From positions 1 through 34,530 of the forward strand of contig NZ_VSRL01000076.1 in NCBI RefSeq assembly GCF_012184385.1: DNA of 34,530 nt, read 5' to 3'. Below the pieces are notes generated by a model. That model was not told where the DNA came from and made no database searches. It saw only the letters and a program-made list of their open reading frames with translations. The stretch comes from Lentzea indica (GTDB taxonomy: Bacteria; Actinomycetota; Actinomycetes; Mycobacteriales; Pseudonocardiaceae). Shown here one piece after another: positions 25,662 to 33,818 of the stretch. Numbering within the stretch: the stretch's first letter is position 1; each line of letters begins with the position of its first letter. The position numbers and the translations under genes are program-made.

Positions 25662-28049
25662 GTGTCCCGATCCGTGCACACACCGTTATCCGCGCAGGAA
25701 GTCGAGTACGCCTCGGCCGGAAGTGTCGGTGTCGTGTGCGAAGCTCGCCTCGTGGTGGATCAGGGACGTCGGTTGCTGGACCGCGTGCTGGCGGGAGTGC
25801 CCGCCGGGGAGTCACCTCTCACACACGCACGCGATCTGCCGTTGCGGCAGGCTGATCACGTCGAATGGCCTTCGTGGGCCGCTTCGCCGGTGGTCGAGGC
25901 GTTCACGGAGACGGGCGTGCGCGAGCCGTGGCGGCACCAGGTCGAGGCCGCGTCGCTGGCGTGGTCCGGCCGGCACGTGGTGCTCGCGACGGGCACCGCG
26001 TCCGGCAAGTCACTTGCCTACCAACTGCCCGTGCTTTCCACTCTTTTGGCGGACACGAAGGCAACTGCGCTGTACCTGTCACCGACCAAAGCCCTTGGTG
26101 CGGACCAGCTCCGCGCGCTCGACGAGCTGGGGATCAAAGGGGTGCGCGCGGCGGCCTACGACGGTGACACCCCGATGGCCGAACGCGACTGGGTCAAGGC
26201 GCACGCGAACTGGGTCTTCACCAATCCGGACATGCTGCACCGCGGAATCCTGCCGCAGCACCCGAAATGGCTGCGGTTCTTCCGCAGGCTGAAGTACGTG
26301 GTGATCGACGAGTGCCATTCCTACCGGGGTGTCTTCGGTTCACACGTGGCGTTGTTGATGCGACGGCTGCGGCGGGTCGCTCGCAAATACGGCGCGAATC
26401 CGATCTTCGTCATGGCATCGGCCACTGTGGCTGATCCTTCCGCGTCGGCGGAAAGACTGCTCGGCGTCCCGGTTTCCGCTGTCGTGGACGACTTCTCGCC
26501 GCGCGCCTCGCGGACGGTCGCGCTGTGGGAGCCGCCGCTGACCTCCCTGGAGGGCGAGAACGGCGCTCCCGTCCGGCGTTCGGCCGGCGCGGAGACCGCG
26601 CGGATCCTCGCCGATCTGGTCGTCGAGGGCGCACGTTCGCTCGCCTTCGTGCGCTCACGTCGTGGTGCGGAGCTGACCGCCATCGGCGCCCAGCGGATAC
26701 TGTCCGAAGTGGACAGTGAGCTGCCTCCTCGCGTGGCCGCCTATCGGGGCGGGTTCCTGCCGGAGGAGCGGCGGGCGCTGGAGAAGGCGCTGTCCACAGG
26801 CGATCTGCTCGGCGTCGCGACAACGAACGCCCTGGAGCTCGGCGTCGACATCGCCGGTCTGGACGCGGTGGTGGTGGCCGGCTTCCCCGGCACGCTGGCG
26901 TCGTTCTGGCAGCAGGCGGGCCGCGCGGGCAGGTCGGGCGACAGCGCTTTGGTGGTGTTCGTGGCGCGGGACGACCCGTTGGACACCTACCTGGTCCACA
27001 ACCCGTCCGCGGTGCTGGACCGGCCGGTCGAGGCGACGGTGCTGGATCCGTTGAACCCCTATGTTTTAGGACCGCAGCTGGCGTGCGCCGCGTCCGAGAT
27101 GCCGTTGACGCCCGCGTGTCTGGACGACTTCGGCGGACCGTTGGCGGAGGCCGTGCTCGCCGACCTCGTGGCGGAGAAGCTGCTGCGCAAGCGGCCTGCC
27201 GGGTGGTACTGGGCGTCGCACGACCGCCCGCACTCCGGCGTTGACATCCGCGGCTCCGGCGGTGACCAGGTGGCCGTCGTCGAGTCGGACTCGGGCCGGA
27301 TGCTCGGCACCGTCGACCCCGGATCCGCCTGCTGGCAGGTGCATCCCGGCGCCGTGTACCTGCACCAGGGACGGGCGTACGTGGTCGACGACCTCGACCT
27401 GGAGAGCGGGCTCGCGATGGTGCACCGCGAGGACCCGGAATGGTCGACACAGCCACGTGACTGTGTCGACATCACCGTGGTGCGCGAGGTCGAACGCGCC
27501 GACTTCGGCGGTGTGTCGGTGTGCCTGGGCGAGGTCGAGGTGACCACTCAGGTCGTCGGCTACCTGCGACGACTGCCGTCCGGTGTGGTGCTCGACCAGA
27601 TCCCGCTGGACCTGCCGGAGCAGACCCTGCACACCCGTGCCGTCTGGTACACGGTCGACGAGTCGCTCTTGTTCGACGCCGGTGTGGAGGCGAAACGGAT
27701 CCCCGGCGCGCTGCACGCCGCCGAGCACGCGGCCATCGGTCTGCTGCCGCTGTTCGCGACGTGCGACAGGTGGGACATCGGCGGTGTGTCGACTGCCGCG
27801 CACCCGGACACCGGGATGCCGACAGTGTTCGTGCACGACGGCCACCCCGGCGGCGCGGGCTTCGCGGACCGCGGCCACTCGGCGCTGCGGGCGTGGCTCT
27901 CGGCGACGCGGGCGGCGATCAGCGCGTGCTCGTGCCCGATGGGCTGCCCGTCGTGCGTCCAGTCGCCCAAGTGCGGCAACGGCAACGACCCGCTGGACAA
28001 GGCCGGTGCCGTGCTGGTGCTGGACGTGGTGCTGAGCAAAATCACCTGA
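25662..28049 (+). CDS. DEAD/DEAH helicase with C-terminal DUF1998 (SftH/MrfA type)
   Basis: A superfamily 2 helicase of about 795 residues. Motif I is GTASGKS, motif II DECH, motif III SAT, motif VI QQAGRAGRSG, and the C-terminal DUF1998 domain holds four cysteines in CSCPMGCPSCVQSPKC for a metal site. Known relatives are SftH of M. smegmatis (3'-5' helicase), MrfA of Bacillus subtilis (mitomycin-damage repair) and eukaryotic Hrq1, so a role in repair of adducts or crosslinks is likely. In M. tuberculosis Rv3649 occupies the matching place. The start is uncertain: GTG 25662 has GAGG 7 nt upstream, while in-frame starts extend back to ATG 25548 and 25620. It is divergent from hppA. Confidence 0.9.
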   Translation: MSRSVHTPLSAQEVEYASAGSVGVVCEARLVVDQGRRLLDRVLAGVPAGESPLTHARDLPLRQADHVEWPSWAASPVVEAFTETGVREPWRHQVEAASLAWSGRHVVLATGTASGKSLAYQLPVLSTLLADTKATALYLSPTKALGADQLRALDELGIKGVRAAAYDGDTPMAERDWVKAHANWVFTNPDMLHRGILPQHPKWLRFFRRLKYVVIDECHSYRGVFGSHVALLMRRLRRVARKYGANPIFVMASATVADPSASAERLLGVPVSAVVDDFSPRASRTVALWEPPLTSLEGENGAPVRRSAGAETARILADLVVEGARSLAFVRSRRGAELTAIGAQRILSEVDSELPPRVAAYRGGFLPEERRALEKALSTGDLLGVATTNALELGVDIAGLDAVVVAGFPGTLASFWQQAGRAGRSGDSALVVFVARDDPLDTYLVHNPSAVLDRPVEATVLDPLNPYVLGPQLACAASEMPLTPACLDDFGGPLAEAVLADLVAEKLLRKRPAGWYWASHDRPHSGVDIRGSGGDQVAVVESDSGRMLGTVDPGSACWQVHPGAVYLHQGRAYVVDDLDLESGLAMVHREDPEWSTQPRDCVDITVVREVERADFGGVSVCLGEVEVTTQVVGYLRRLPSGVVLDQIPLDLPEQTLHTRAVWYTVDESLLFDAGVEAKRIPGALHAAEHAAIGLLPLFATCDRWDIGGVSTAAHPDTGMPTVFVHDGHPGGAGFADRGHSALRAWLSATRAAISACSCPMGCPSCVQSPKCGNGNDPLDKAGAVLVLDVVLSKIT

Positions 28050-28075
28050 CTCGTCCGGCTCGGCCCAGCTACGGT
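28046..28075 (+). promoter_or_regulatory. Candidate promoter for a leaderless mini-ORF
   Basis: CTGACT (28046-28051), overlapping the helicase stop codon, and TACGGT (28070-28075) are spaced by 18 nt. TACGGT lies 6 nt before the GTG at 28082, the geometry of a leaderless actinobacterial transcript starting at or next to the start codon. Confidence 0.4.
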
Positions 28076-28081
28076 CGCTGC

Positions 28082-28129
28082 GTGAACGCATGCAGCTGCA
28101 ACGCCACTGACCGGACCCGTCGCGCCTAG
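28082..28129 (+). CDS. Candidate 15-codon leader peptide (Cys-x-Cys) upstream of the nucleotidyltransferase
   Basis: GTG 28082 opens MNACSCNATDRTRRA and ends at TAG 28127-28129. There is no Shine-Dalgarno, but a -10-like hexamer 6 nt upstream fits leaderless translation. The stop codon lies in a perfect palindrome (CGCGCCTAGGCGCG, 28121-28134), and two further GC-rich arms follow before the downstream gene. Short Cys-containing leader ORFs that respond to cysteine supply are known in mycobacteria. Here the downstream gene is not a sulfur gene, so an analogous ribosome-sensing role is a hypothesis. Confidence 0.35.
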   Translation: MNACSCNATDRTRRA

Positions 28130-28195
28130 GCGCGGCCGAGCCGGACGCTCCGCCGTGCCTCAGGGCGCGGCTGTCCTGATCACTCCGCCGCGCCC
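28121..28195 (+). promoter_or_regulatory. Set of alternative GC hairpins in the leader of the nucleotidyltransferase gene
   Basis: Four arms are seen: A CGCGCC (28121-28126), B GGCGCGGC (28129-28136), C GGCGCGGC (28164-28171) and D GCCGCGCC (28187-28194). A pairs with B; D can pair with B or with the identical C. The loop of C:D contains TCCTGA (28174-28179), complementary to TCAGGA (28219-28224), which includes the start of the downstream Shine-Dalgarno. This looks like an attenuator, but short G/C-only arms arise easily in such DNA. Confidence 0.35.
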
Positions 28196-28230
28196 GTCCC
28201 CTTCTGGCCACGGGTTCTTCAGGAGTCGAC

Positions 28231-28998
28231 TTGTTCACGCCCTTTTCTGATCTGAACGCACTGCTCGCCGACCTCGTCTCGTCGGTCCGCGAGATCCTCG
28301 GCCCCACCTACGTGGGCACGTACGTCCAGGGCTCGTTCGCCTTGGGCGCCGGCGACATCCACAGCGACTGCGACTTCATCGTCGCCTGCACCGAGTTGCC
28401 GTCCGGAGATCGGGAGGCCGGGTTGCGCGCGCTGCACGACGAGATCCCGCTGCGGCCAGGCCACTGGTCGACAGAGATCGAGGGTTCGTACGCCGACGTG
28501 GAGTCGCTGCGCTCGGTGGCCGGGCTGGGGGTTCCGTGGCTGTTCAACGACCACGGCAGCCGTACGTTGATCTGGGACACCCACTGCAACAGTCCGCACG
28601 CCCGCTGGATCCTGCGCAACCACGGCATCGTGCTGGACGGCCCGCCGATCACGTCGCTCGTCGACGAGGTGCCGGCTGACGTTCTGCGGTCTTCGATGCG
28701 TGCCGAACTCCCCCACGTGCTGGCAGGCATCGAGGAATGGGCGCCGATGGGCAATGCCTGGACGCAGCGCTACATCGTCGCGGCGTACTGCCGGACGCTC
28801 TACACGATCCACACCGGAGAGGTGGCGTCGAAGCGCGGCGCTCTCGAGTGGGGAGTGAAAATGCTCGATCAGCGGTGGCACCCGCTGATCGAGCAGGTCA
28901 TCGGGGACCGGGACCTCGGCTGGGATGCCGATGCGGTGCCGCGTCCAGGAACCATGGAGGAAACTCGCGCCTTCGCGGCCTACGCCGAGGGGCTCTGA
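28231..28998 (+). CDS. Nucleotidyltransferase of the aminoglycoside adenylyltransferase (AadA/ANT) type
   Basis: A 255-residue protein with the polymerase-beta-type nucleotidyltransferase core GSFALGAGDIHSDCDFIV (Gly34-Ser35, metal ligands Asp46 and Asp48) and a C-terminal helical domain like the DUF4111 domain of ANT(3'')/ANT(9) enzymes (WTQRYIVAAYCRTLYTI, KRGALEWG). Those enzymes adenylylate spectinomycin or streptomycin; chromosomal actinobacterial relatives are often uncharacterised, so resistance is not established. It starts at TTG 28231 with AGGAG 5 nt upstream, an uncommon start that would keep expression low. The 180-nt leader holds a mini-ORF and hairpins. A strong terminator follows, so it is monocistronic. 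Confidence 0.82.
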   Translation: MFTPFSDLNALLADLVSSVREILGPTYVGTYVQGSFALGAGDIHSDCDFIVACTELPSGDREAGLRALHDEIPLRPGHWSTEIEGSYADVESLRSVAGLGVPWLFNDHGSRTLIWDTHCNSPHARWILRNHGIVLDGPPITSLVDEVPADVLRSSMRAELPHVLAGIEEWAPMGNAWTQRYIVAAYCRTLYTIHTGEVASKRGALEWGVKMLDQRWHPLIEQVIGDRDLGWDADAVPRPGTMEETRAFAAYAEGL

Positions 28999-29007
28999 GT
29001 TTCGTGG

Positions 29008-29045
29008 GCGCGCGCCGCGGGTTCACGGGTACCCGCGGCGCGCGC
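29008..29045. terminator. Strong terminator after the nucleotidyltransferase gene
   Basis: A perfect 15-bp stem of almost pure G/C (29008-29022 with 29031-29045) and an 8-nt loop begins 9 nt after the stop codon. Confidence 0.75.
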
Positions 29046-29443
29046 TCTCCACGTGCCGAACACTGTTTTCCCGCCTGCTACCGCTTCGCGACCGGATCCT
29101 TGGAGCATCGGCGGATCTGGTTTGTTCGTCTAGACAGGACACGCGGGAGGCGACGGCGTCGACTGTCTGCTGACGAACTCCGGGGAGGAGCCGGCTTCGC
29201 CGACCGCGGCAGAGCTGGTGCCCTGCCACTAACGTTCCTCGGTCCGGTCGCTGGTGCGGGAGGCTGTCCTTCGGGGTGCGTGTTCGGCTTTTCGCCCGTT
29301 CCTCAGCGGCCCCCGACGTGCGGGGTGCGGAGGCCGATCATCGGATCGGGCTGGGGTTGGAACGGCCGTGCAGGGCATCGCCTTCGGGGTTGTCGGGGAG
29401 AGTCCACGACGACACCCAGCACGGCCGGGCTTTGTAGTTGTGG
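29046..29443. other. Intergenic stretch without a supported gene
   Basis: About 400 nt between the terminator and the convergent primase/polymerase-like gene. Open frames exist on both strands but have poor codon use and no ribosome binding sites. No repeat, tRNA or clear regulatory site was found. Confidence 0.5.
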
Positions 29444-30064
29444 TCAGACGGCTTCGAGCTCGTAGCCCGCCGGGGTGTGCAGAGCCTCGACGAGTGCGTC
29501 CTGCACGACGTGCGCGTCCGGCAGGTTCCAGCCGCAGATCGACGGCTTGACCCGCCAGTGCACGACACCGTGCGCCATCGGGGTGGGCGGCAGCGGGATG
29601 TACTCGCCCTTGGCGTAGAGGTGCACGTCGGAGTGAGAGGCCAGCTCGGTGTTGAGCTTCGAGCCGGACTTCACCAGGAACATCCACCGGCCGGACGGGG
29701 TCGCGGCGATCGGCACGGGAACACCGATCGAACGCAGTGCCACGGCCGCGCGGCGGCCGAGGTCGGTGCCGACCTCGATCGCGTCCACCACGTGACCGGT
29801 GGCGACGAGAAGGCTGTAGGAGCGACCCGCCCACCACGTGGCGACCTGGTCGGGACGCGTACCGATGCGGTCCACCCAGTCGCGGTGCACCGGGATGGGG
29901 CCGTGGAGCTCGAGCCCGCTGCGGCCCGCCCACTGGGTGACGCCCTGCTCCGAACCGGCCGGATAGGTGCCGGGCAGTACGGGCCAACCGCGGTACGCGA
30001 GGCTGACGGCCTCGGCACGCAGTTCAATGCGGAAGGCCCCGCGCCAGCTATCCGACCAATCCAT
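29444..30064 (-). CDS. Bifunctional DNA primase/polymerase N-terminal-like protein
   Basis: A 206-residue protein from ATG 30064 (with an AAGGA-type site directly upstream). The layout resembles the N-terminal Prim-Pol (AEP) domain often found as a stand-alone protein in Pseudonocardiaceae: RAEAVSLAYRGWPVLPGT at the N-terminus, HVVDAIEVGTDLGRRAA at the position of the first catalytic acid region, PVPIAATPSGRWMFLV in the middle and a C-terminal GWNLPD. The acidic catalytic residues of true primases are not clearly complete, so it may be a non-catalytic derivative. It has no replication gene beside it. The assignment is from pattern memory and moderate. Confidence 0.6.
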   Translation of the reverse strand: MDWSDSWRGAFRIELRAEAVSLAYRGWPVLPGTYPAGSEQGVTQWAGRSGLELHGPIPVHRDWVDRIGTRPDQVATWWAGRSYSLLVATGHVVDAIEVGTDLGRRAAVALRSIGVPVPIAATPSGRWMFLVKSGSKLNTELASHSDVHLYAKGEYIPLPPTPMAHGVVHWRVKPSICGWNLPDAHVVQDALVEALHTPAGYELEAV

Positions 30065-30260
30065 CTTCCTTCGCCTTCTTCCTAGGCTATGACTCGACAT
30101 CGACGTGGTGTCGGTTTTCGTAGGACACCGCGTCGGTGCCGCCACTACAACTAACGACACCGGCCCCGGCCTCCGTAACCCCCGCGCGACAACTGGTAGC
30201 TACGAGACGGCGAACGCCCTCGACCAGACCGAGCCACTGAACTCCGCGCGTTTAGTTCGA

Positions 30261-30686
30261 TCACCGTTCAGCATGTCCGGGCCCCTTTGTGAGTCCGCTC
30301 ACCGCTGCGAGTCGACCGCTCGTCGCGCTCCAAACGCTTCGATCTTCAGCCGGACCTGCTCTGGCACGTGCGTTCACCGGGCCGAACGGCGTAACCGCCG
30401 ACACCTCCACAACCACGTCCCACCCGCTCACGTCGCAACTGACCAGCTCGGCCCGGTTGGCTTGCGCCGTTCGTTTCGCCTGCTCACAAGCACTTTCATC
30501 GCCTTCGGTGAGATGAGCGGCGGCCGCGAGCGCCGCCAGGTCGGCCGCACCGGTCACCCGATGCCGCGCGATGACCGCCGCCCCGATCTGCGCACCGGCG
30601 ACCGTGACGATGATGAGCAACAACATCGCCACCACACCGCTCACCGCAGCCGACCCCCGCTCACGGCCAGGCACGTCACCGTTCAT
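30261..30686 (-). CDS. TadG/Rv3654c-like membrane protein of the tad operon
   Basis: A 141-residue protein with one N-terminal transmembrane helix (AAVSGVVAMLLLIIVTVAGAQ) preceded by GRERGSA, the pseudopilin-like start of helicase/secretion-neighbourhood TadE-type proteins, then VTGAADLAALAAAAHL and a Cys pair. It is last in the tad operon, coupled to the gene upstream by ATGA at 30683-30686. It corresponds by order to Rv3654c. A minor pilin or assembly role is expected. Confidence 0.85.
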   Translation of the reverse strand: MNGDVPGRERGSAAVSGVVAMLLLIIVTVAGAQIGAAVIARHRVTGAADLAALAAAAHLTEGDESACEQAKRTAQANRAELVSCDVSGWDVVVEVSAVTPFGPVNARARAGPAEDRSVWSATSGRLAAVSGLTKGPGHAER

Positions 30687-31012
30687 CGCGGCTCCAGCAC
30701 GGCGAACGCCTCCGCGCTGAGCGGTACGCCCAACGGACCTTTCTTGCGGACGACGACGCTCACCGCGTCCCCTCGGCTGTCGATCACGACGCTCGCTCCC
30801 GGCGCGATCTGCCCTGCCGCCTCCACGCCGCGCTGCTGTTCACCGCGCGCCGTGAGCCGTGCCGCCTCCCTCGCCGCGTCGGTGCACCGCATCTGCTCGA
30901 TGACCGCTGTCAGCCCGGCCGCCGCCAGCGCCATGACCACGAGTAGCGCGCACACCGCGATGGCCGCCTCCACCGTGACCATGCCCGTGTCATCAGACCG
31001 ACGACAGCGCAC
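30683..31012 (-). CDS. TadE-like minor pseudopilin (Rv3655c-like)
   Basis: A 109-residue protein with DDTGMVTVEAAIAVCALLVVMALAAAG, the TadE-type start where a Gly precedes the hydrophobic segment and a Glu lies at position +5 or so of the helix. The start is taken as GTG 31012, which overlaps the Flp gene by 20 nt; ATG 30982 would remove the charged leader and is less likely. It is coupled downstream by ATGA. Confidence 0.82.
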   Translation of the reverse strand: MRCRRSDDTGMVTVEAAIAVCALLVVMALAAAGLTAVIEQMRCTDAAREAARLTARGEQQRGVEAAGQIAPGASVVIDSRGDAVSVVVRKKGPLGVPLSAEAFAVLEPR

Positions 31013-31154
31013 GCTGTATCAGCCCTTGCAACATGTTCTGCATGAAGTCGCTGGTGAGGACCACGTACAGCAGTCCAGCGAACGCGGCCACCGCCAACGT
31101 CCCGATCGCGTACTCCACCGTGCTCATGCCGCTGTCGTCCTTCAGCAGTTCCAT
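30993..31154 (-). CDS. Flp-type pilin (DUF4244-like, Rv3656c-like)
   Basis: A 53-residue protein with AGGAG 6 nt before ATG 31154. DDSGMSTVEYAIGTLAVAAFAGLLYVV has the Flp hallmark: a prepilin peptidase site (after Gly or nearby), Glu at +5 and an adjacent Tyr, followed by one hydrophobic helix and a short amphipathic tail. It is the presumed major subunit of the pilus made by this operon. No prepilin peptidase gene is in the window. Confidence 0.88.
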   Translation of the reverse strand: MELLKDDSGMSTVEYAIGTLAVAAFAGLLYVVLTSDFMQNMLQGLIQRALSSV

Positions 31155-31163
31155 CTCTGTCTC

Positions 31164-31687
31164 CTATGTGAGGAATTGGTCAGCCAGGCCCAGCACCACC
31201 GGCACCACGCCGAGGCACAGGAACGCCGGCAGGAAACACAGCGCCAGCGGCGCCGCGACCGCGACCGCGGCCTTCTGTGCCTTGGCCTCGGCTTCATTCG
31301 CCGCCTCGGCCTGGTCGCTCAGCGAGCTCGGCGGTCTGCCTGGCGAGCGCTGCTCCGGACGCGCGGTCTCCTGGCGGCTCTCGCGAGCGTCGCGGTGGCG
31401 GGCTGGTCGAGCGCGGGCGCCCACGCCGTGACCGGGTCCGCCCCGAGCCTGAGGAGGTCGGCGACCTGACTCAGCTCTCTGATGCCGACCGCCTGGATCG
31501 CCGTGGGCACCGGCAGCCCGGCCTTGAGGCAGGCGGCCAGCAGGTCCCAGGCCGCAGCCCGTTCGAACGGACCGCTGGACCGCGTTGCGTTCGGTGGCGG
31601 GTCGTGGGCTCTGGGCCGCAACCGATCAATCGCTCTTCGCGGCATCGGCGCGACGAGGACTGCCAATGCGAGGAGGAAGAACGTCAC
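31164..31687 (-). pseudogene. TadC-like pilus assembly membrane protein, frame disturbed
   Basis: The N-terminal frame from GTG 31687 (overlapping the tadB stop as GTGA) gives a membrane segment (TFFLLALAVLVAP) and AAAWDLLAACLKAGLPVPTAIQAV, typical of TadC. The C-terminal frame to TAG 31164 gives SLSDQAEAANEAEAKAQK and a hydrophobic end (CFLPAFLCLGVVPVVLGLA). The two are in different frames. The expected linking helix (roughly ETARSGAALARQTAEL) can be read only by changing frame more than once between about 31320 and 31372. Either this short stretch is badly sequenced or the gene is damaged. Joined length is about 174 residues, near that of Rv3657c. Confidence 0.75.
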
Positions 31688-32454
31688 GGCTCCACCTCGG
31701 TGATCCGCTTCGTCCACCACAGGCCGGCCGCGAGGAACATCGCCCCGAGCACGAGCAGGAACTGCCCCGCCGTGGTGGTCGTGAGGACGTGGAGCGGCCT
31801 CGCCCCACTGAGCTCTCCCAGCAGCACGCCGAACACCGGCAGCCCTGCCAGCACCGCGGCACTCGCTCTCGGACCGGCCATGCGTGCGTGCACCTGCCGT
31901 GCGAACGCTGCGCGCTGATCGAGGTCACGTCTGGTGGCGTCCAGAACGTCGGCCAGCGCCACACCGTGCTTCGCCGACACCTGCCACGCCTTGGCCAGCT
32001 GGTCCACAGCGGATTTCAGGAGCGGCTGACGCAGCTCGCGCAACGTCCGCTCCACATCACCGCCCAGCCGTGCCGTGGCCGCGGCGGCTTTCAGCACCTC
32101 GCCGGCCGGTGCGGGTGTGTCCTGGGCAGCGCCTTCGGCCGCGGCGGCGGGATGGGCACCCGCTCGCAGCTCGTCGATCACGCCGCCCAGACCGTTGCTG
32201 AGCGCTTCGGCCGCTGCTTTGAGGGCTTTGTTCCGCTTGCCCTGCTTGAGGATTCGGTAGATCACCGCCGTGAGGACCGCTCCTGCCACCAGTCCACCGA
32301 CGCCAGCCGCCAGGTACGTGACGGTGACCGCAGCGATCAGCCAAACGTACTGCGGCACAACGATTTCTCGCTTGCCCTTCGGTCTGAGCCTGCGGATCGG
32401 CTTGAGTTGCGGCCACACCAGCAGCGCTGTCGCTATCAGCAGAAGGCTCAGCAC
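31684..32454 (-). CDS. TadB-like pilus assembly membrane protein
   Basis: A 256-residue inner-membrane protein with N-terminal helices (about 1-15 and 35-65), a cytoplasmic T2SF-type helical domain (EALSNGLGGVIDELRAG..., KSAVDQLAKAWQVSAKHG) and two C-terminal membrane helices. TadB with TadC forms the platform for pilus polymerisation. It starts at GTG 32454, 7 nt inside the tadA end, and its stop overlaps the tadC start. It corresponds to Rv3658c. Confidence 0.88.
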   Translation of the reverse strand: MLSLLLIATALLVWPQLKPIRRLRPKGKREIVVPQYVWLIAAVTVTYLAAGVGGLVAGAVLTAVIYRILKQGKRNKALKAAAEALSNGLGGVIDELRAGAHPAAAAEGAAQDTPAPAGEVLKAAAATARLGGDVERTLRELRQPLLKSAVDQLAKAWQVSAKHGVALADVLDATRRDLDQRAAFARQVHARMAGPRASAAVLAGLPVFGVLLGELSGARPLHVLTTTTAGQFLLVLGAMFLAAGLWWTKRITEVEP

Positions 32455-33560
32455 AGCAGCTCCTTCTCGTACCAGCCGTGGTCTCTTGTCCAGACAGGAC
32501 GAACCTCGAGCCCGTTCTTGGTGCGCTCGAACGCCCCGATCTCGTTGAGGTACCTAGTGCTGTTGTCCCGGCGCATGTGCAGCACCAGTCGCACCGCCGC
32601 GGCCACCTGACTGTGCAACGCCTGCGCGTCGAGCCCGCCCAACGCCCCCAGCGCCTCGAGCCGCGCCGGCACCTCGGCAGGCGAGTTGGCGTGCAGGGTC
32701 CCGGCTCCGCCTTCATGCCCGGTGTTCAACGAGGTGAGCAGCTCACGAACCTCGGCACCCCGCACCTCGCCCACGACGATCCGGTCGGGCCGCATCCGCA
32801 GCGCCTCCCGCACCAGCCCGCGCACCGTGATCTCGCCGGCGCCCTCGACGTTCGCCGGACGCGCCACCAGCCGCACGAACTGCGGGTGGTCCGGGTGCAG
32901 CTCACCGGCGTCTTCCACGCACACGATCCGTTCGGTGGGCGGGACGCACCCGAGGAGTGCCGACAGCAACGAGGTCTTGCCCGACCCGGTGCCGCCGATC
33001 ACGAGGAACGCCATGCGTTTGCGCACGATCGTGCGAAGCGCCTCCGCGATCTCGGCGTCGAACGTGCCGAGTTGGCGCAGTGCCAGGAGGTCGTGGGTGG
33101 CCGGTCGGAGGATTCGCAGCGACAGACAGGTGCGGTCCGCGATCGGTGGAAGCACGGCGTGCAGACGGACTCCGCTGCCGGGCAGCCAGCCGTCAACGCA
33201 CGGCGACGCGTCGTCGAGACGACGGCCCGCGGCCACCGCCAGGCGCTGGGCGAGGCGGCGGACCGCGTCTTCGTCGGGGAACGTGATGGTGGTGCGGCGA
33301 AGGCCTGCCGTGCCGTCCACCCAGACCTGGTCCGGCGCGGTGACCAGTACGTCGGTGGTGCCGGGGTCGGCCAGCAGCGGGTCGAGCGGGCCGGTGCCGC
33401 TGAACTCCTGACGGAGGACTTGGAGGGCTTCCAAGACGTCCGAGTCGGCCAGGACACCGCCGGCTTCCGAGCGAACCGCGTGGGCGACCACGGCGGCTGT
33501 CATCTCCATGTCCGCACCTGCCAGGCGGTGCCGGACGCGGTCTATCAGGGCGGCGGTCAT
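32448..33560 (-). CDS. TadA/CpaF-family secretion ATPase
   Basis: A 370-residue type II/IV secretion ATPase that powers Flp pilus assembly. Walker A is GGTGSGKTS, the Asp box CVEDAGELHPDHP, Walker B RIVVGEVRG, and the His box TLHANSP, all in the expected order. ATG 33560 has GAGGT 8 nt upstream and overlaps the TGA of a 22-codon ORF; an in-frame GTG at 33569 is the alternative. It corresponds to Rv3659c. Confidence 0.93.
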   Translation of the reverse strand: MTAALIDRVRHRLAGADMEMTAAVVAHAVRSEAGGVLADSDVLEALQVLRQEFSGTGPLDPLLADPGTTDVLVTAPDQVWVDGTAGLRRTTITFPDEDAVRRLAQRLAVAAGRRLDDASPCVDGWLPGSGVRLHAVLPPIADRTCLSLRILRPATHDLLALRQLGTFDAEIAEALRTIVRKRMAFLVIGGTGSGKTSLLSALLGCVPPTERIVCVEDAGELHPDHPQFVRLVARPANVEGAGEITVRGLVREALRMRPDRIVVGEVRGAEVRELLTSLNTGHEGGAGTLHANSPAEVPARLEALGALGGLDAQALHSQVAAAVRLVLHMRRDNSTRYLNEIGAFERTKNGLEVRPVWTRDHGWYEKELLC

Positions 33561-33625
33561 GTTGCGCACCTCGGACGCCCGATCAAGGCGGCGGTCGCGC
33601 CGCGCCCGGTCACGACGGCGGTCAT
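33557..33625 (-). CDS. Possible 22-codon coupling ORF before tadA
   Basis: ATG 33625 overlaps the stop of the 33-codon ORF as ATGA and its own TGA overlaps the tadA ATG as ATGA. The peptide is Ala/Gly/Arg-rich and resembles no known protein. It may only carry ribosomes from the small ORFs upstream into tadA. Confidence 0.3.
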   Translation of the reverse strand: MTAVVTGRGATAALIGRPRCAT

Positions 33626-33723
33626 GTCGCCGCCTCCGGGCGTTGAGCGTGGCGGCCGTAGGTGATCTCGCGGCCGGTCAGGCGGAGCCAGGTTTCGCGG
33701 CACCAAGCAAGGAAACGGCTCAT
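33622..33723 (-). CDS. Small tad-operon protein (33 aa), WCR/YGR family member 1
   Basis: ATG 33723 has GGGAG 9 nt upstream and overlaps the stop of the preceding ORF as ATGA. The peptide begins MSRFLAWCRETWLRL and continues through TYGR to a short polar end. It shares with its upstream neighbour the N-terminal pattern M-[ST]-R-[FL]-x-x-W-C-R and a later Y-G-R. Third codon positions are mostly G or C, as in real genes here. The N-terminal half could form a basic amphipathic helix lying on the membrane. No annotated family is known to me. Confidence 0.5.
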   Translation of the reverse strand: MSRFLAWCRETWLRLTGREITYGRHAQRPEAAT

Positions 33724-33818
33724 TTCGGTGGCTCCCTGAAGATGTAGGGAGGTGGGATGGGGCGGCCGTAGACGAAGAGGTTGCGCAACATCCGGCACCA
33801 GATGCGAAGACGGGTCAC
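33720..33818 (-). CDS. Small tad-operon protein (32 aa), WCR/YGR family member 2
   Basis: GTG 33818 overlaps the previous stop as GTGA, with AAGGA 9 nt upstream, and the stop overlaps the next ATG as ATGA. The peptide starts MTRLRIWCRMLRNLF, then VYGRPIPPPY and a short charged end. WCR occupies residues 7-9, exactly as in the 33-aa neighbour, and YGR follows at 17-19. Two adjacent short ORFs with the same motifs and linked by 4-nt overlaps are unlikely by chance. Confidence 0.5.
   Translation of the reverse strand: MTRLRIWCRMLRNLFVYGRPIPPPYIFREPPK

Noticed and set aside
29229..29987. 252-codon minus-strand frame overlapping the primase/polymerase-like gene
   Set aside because: Arg/Pro-rich out-of-frame product; the other frame gives a coherent protein with a good start.
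30105..31469. Plus-strand open frame across the tad operon
   Set aside because: Shadow of tadG, tadE, flp and tadC; the minus strand shows conserved pilin and TadE features and operon coupling.
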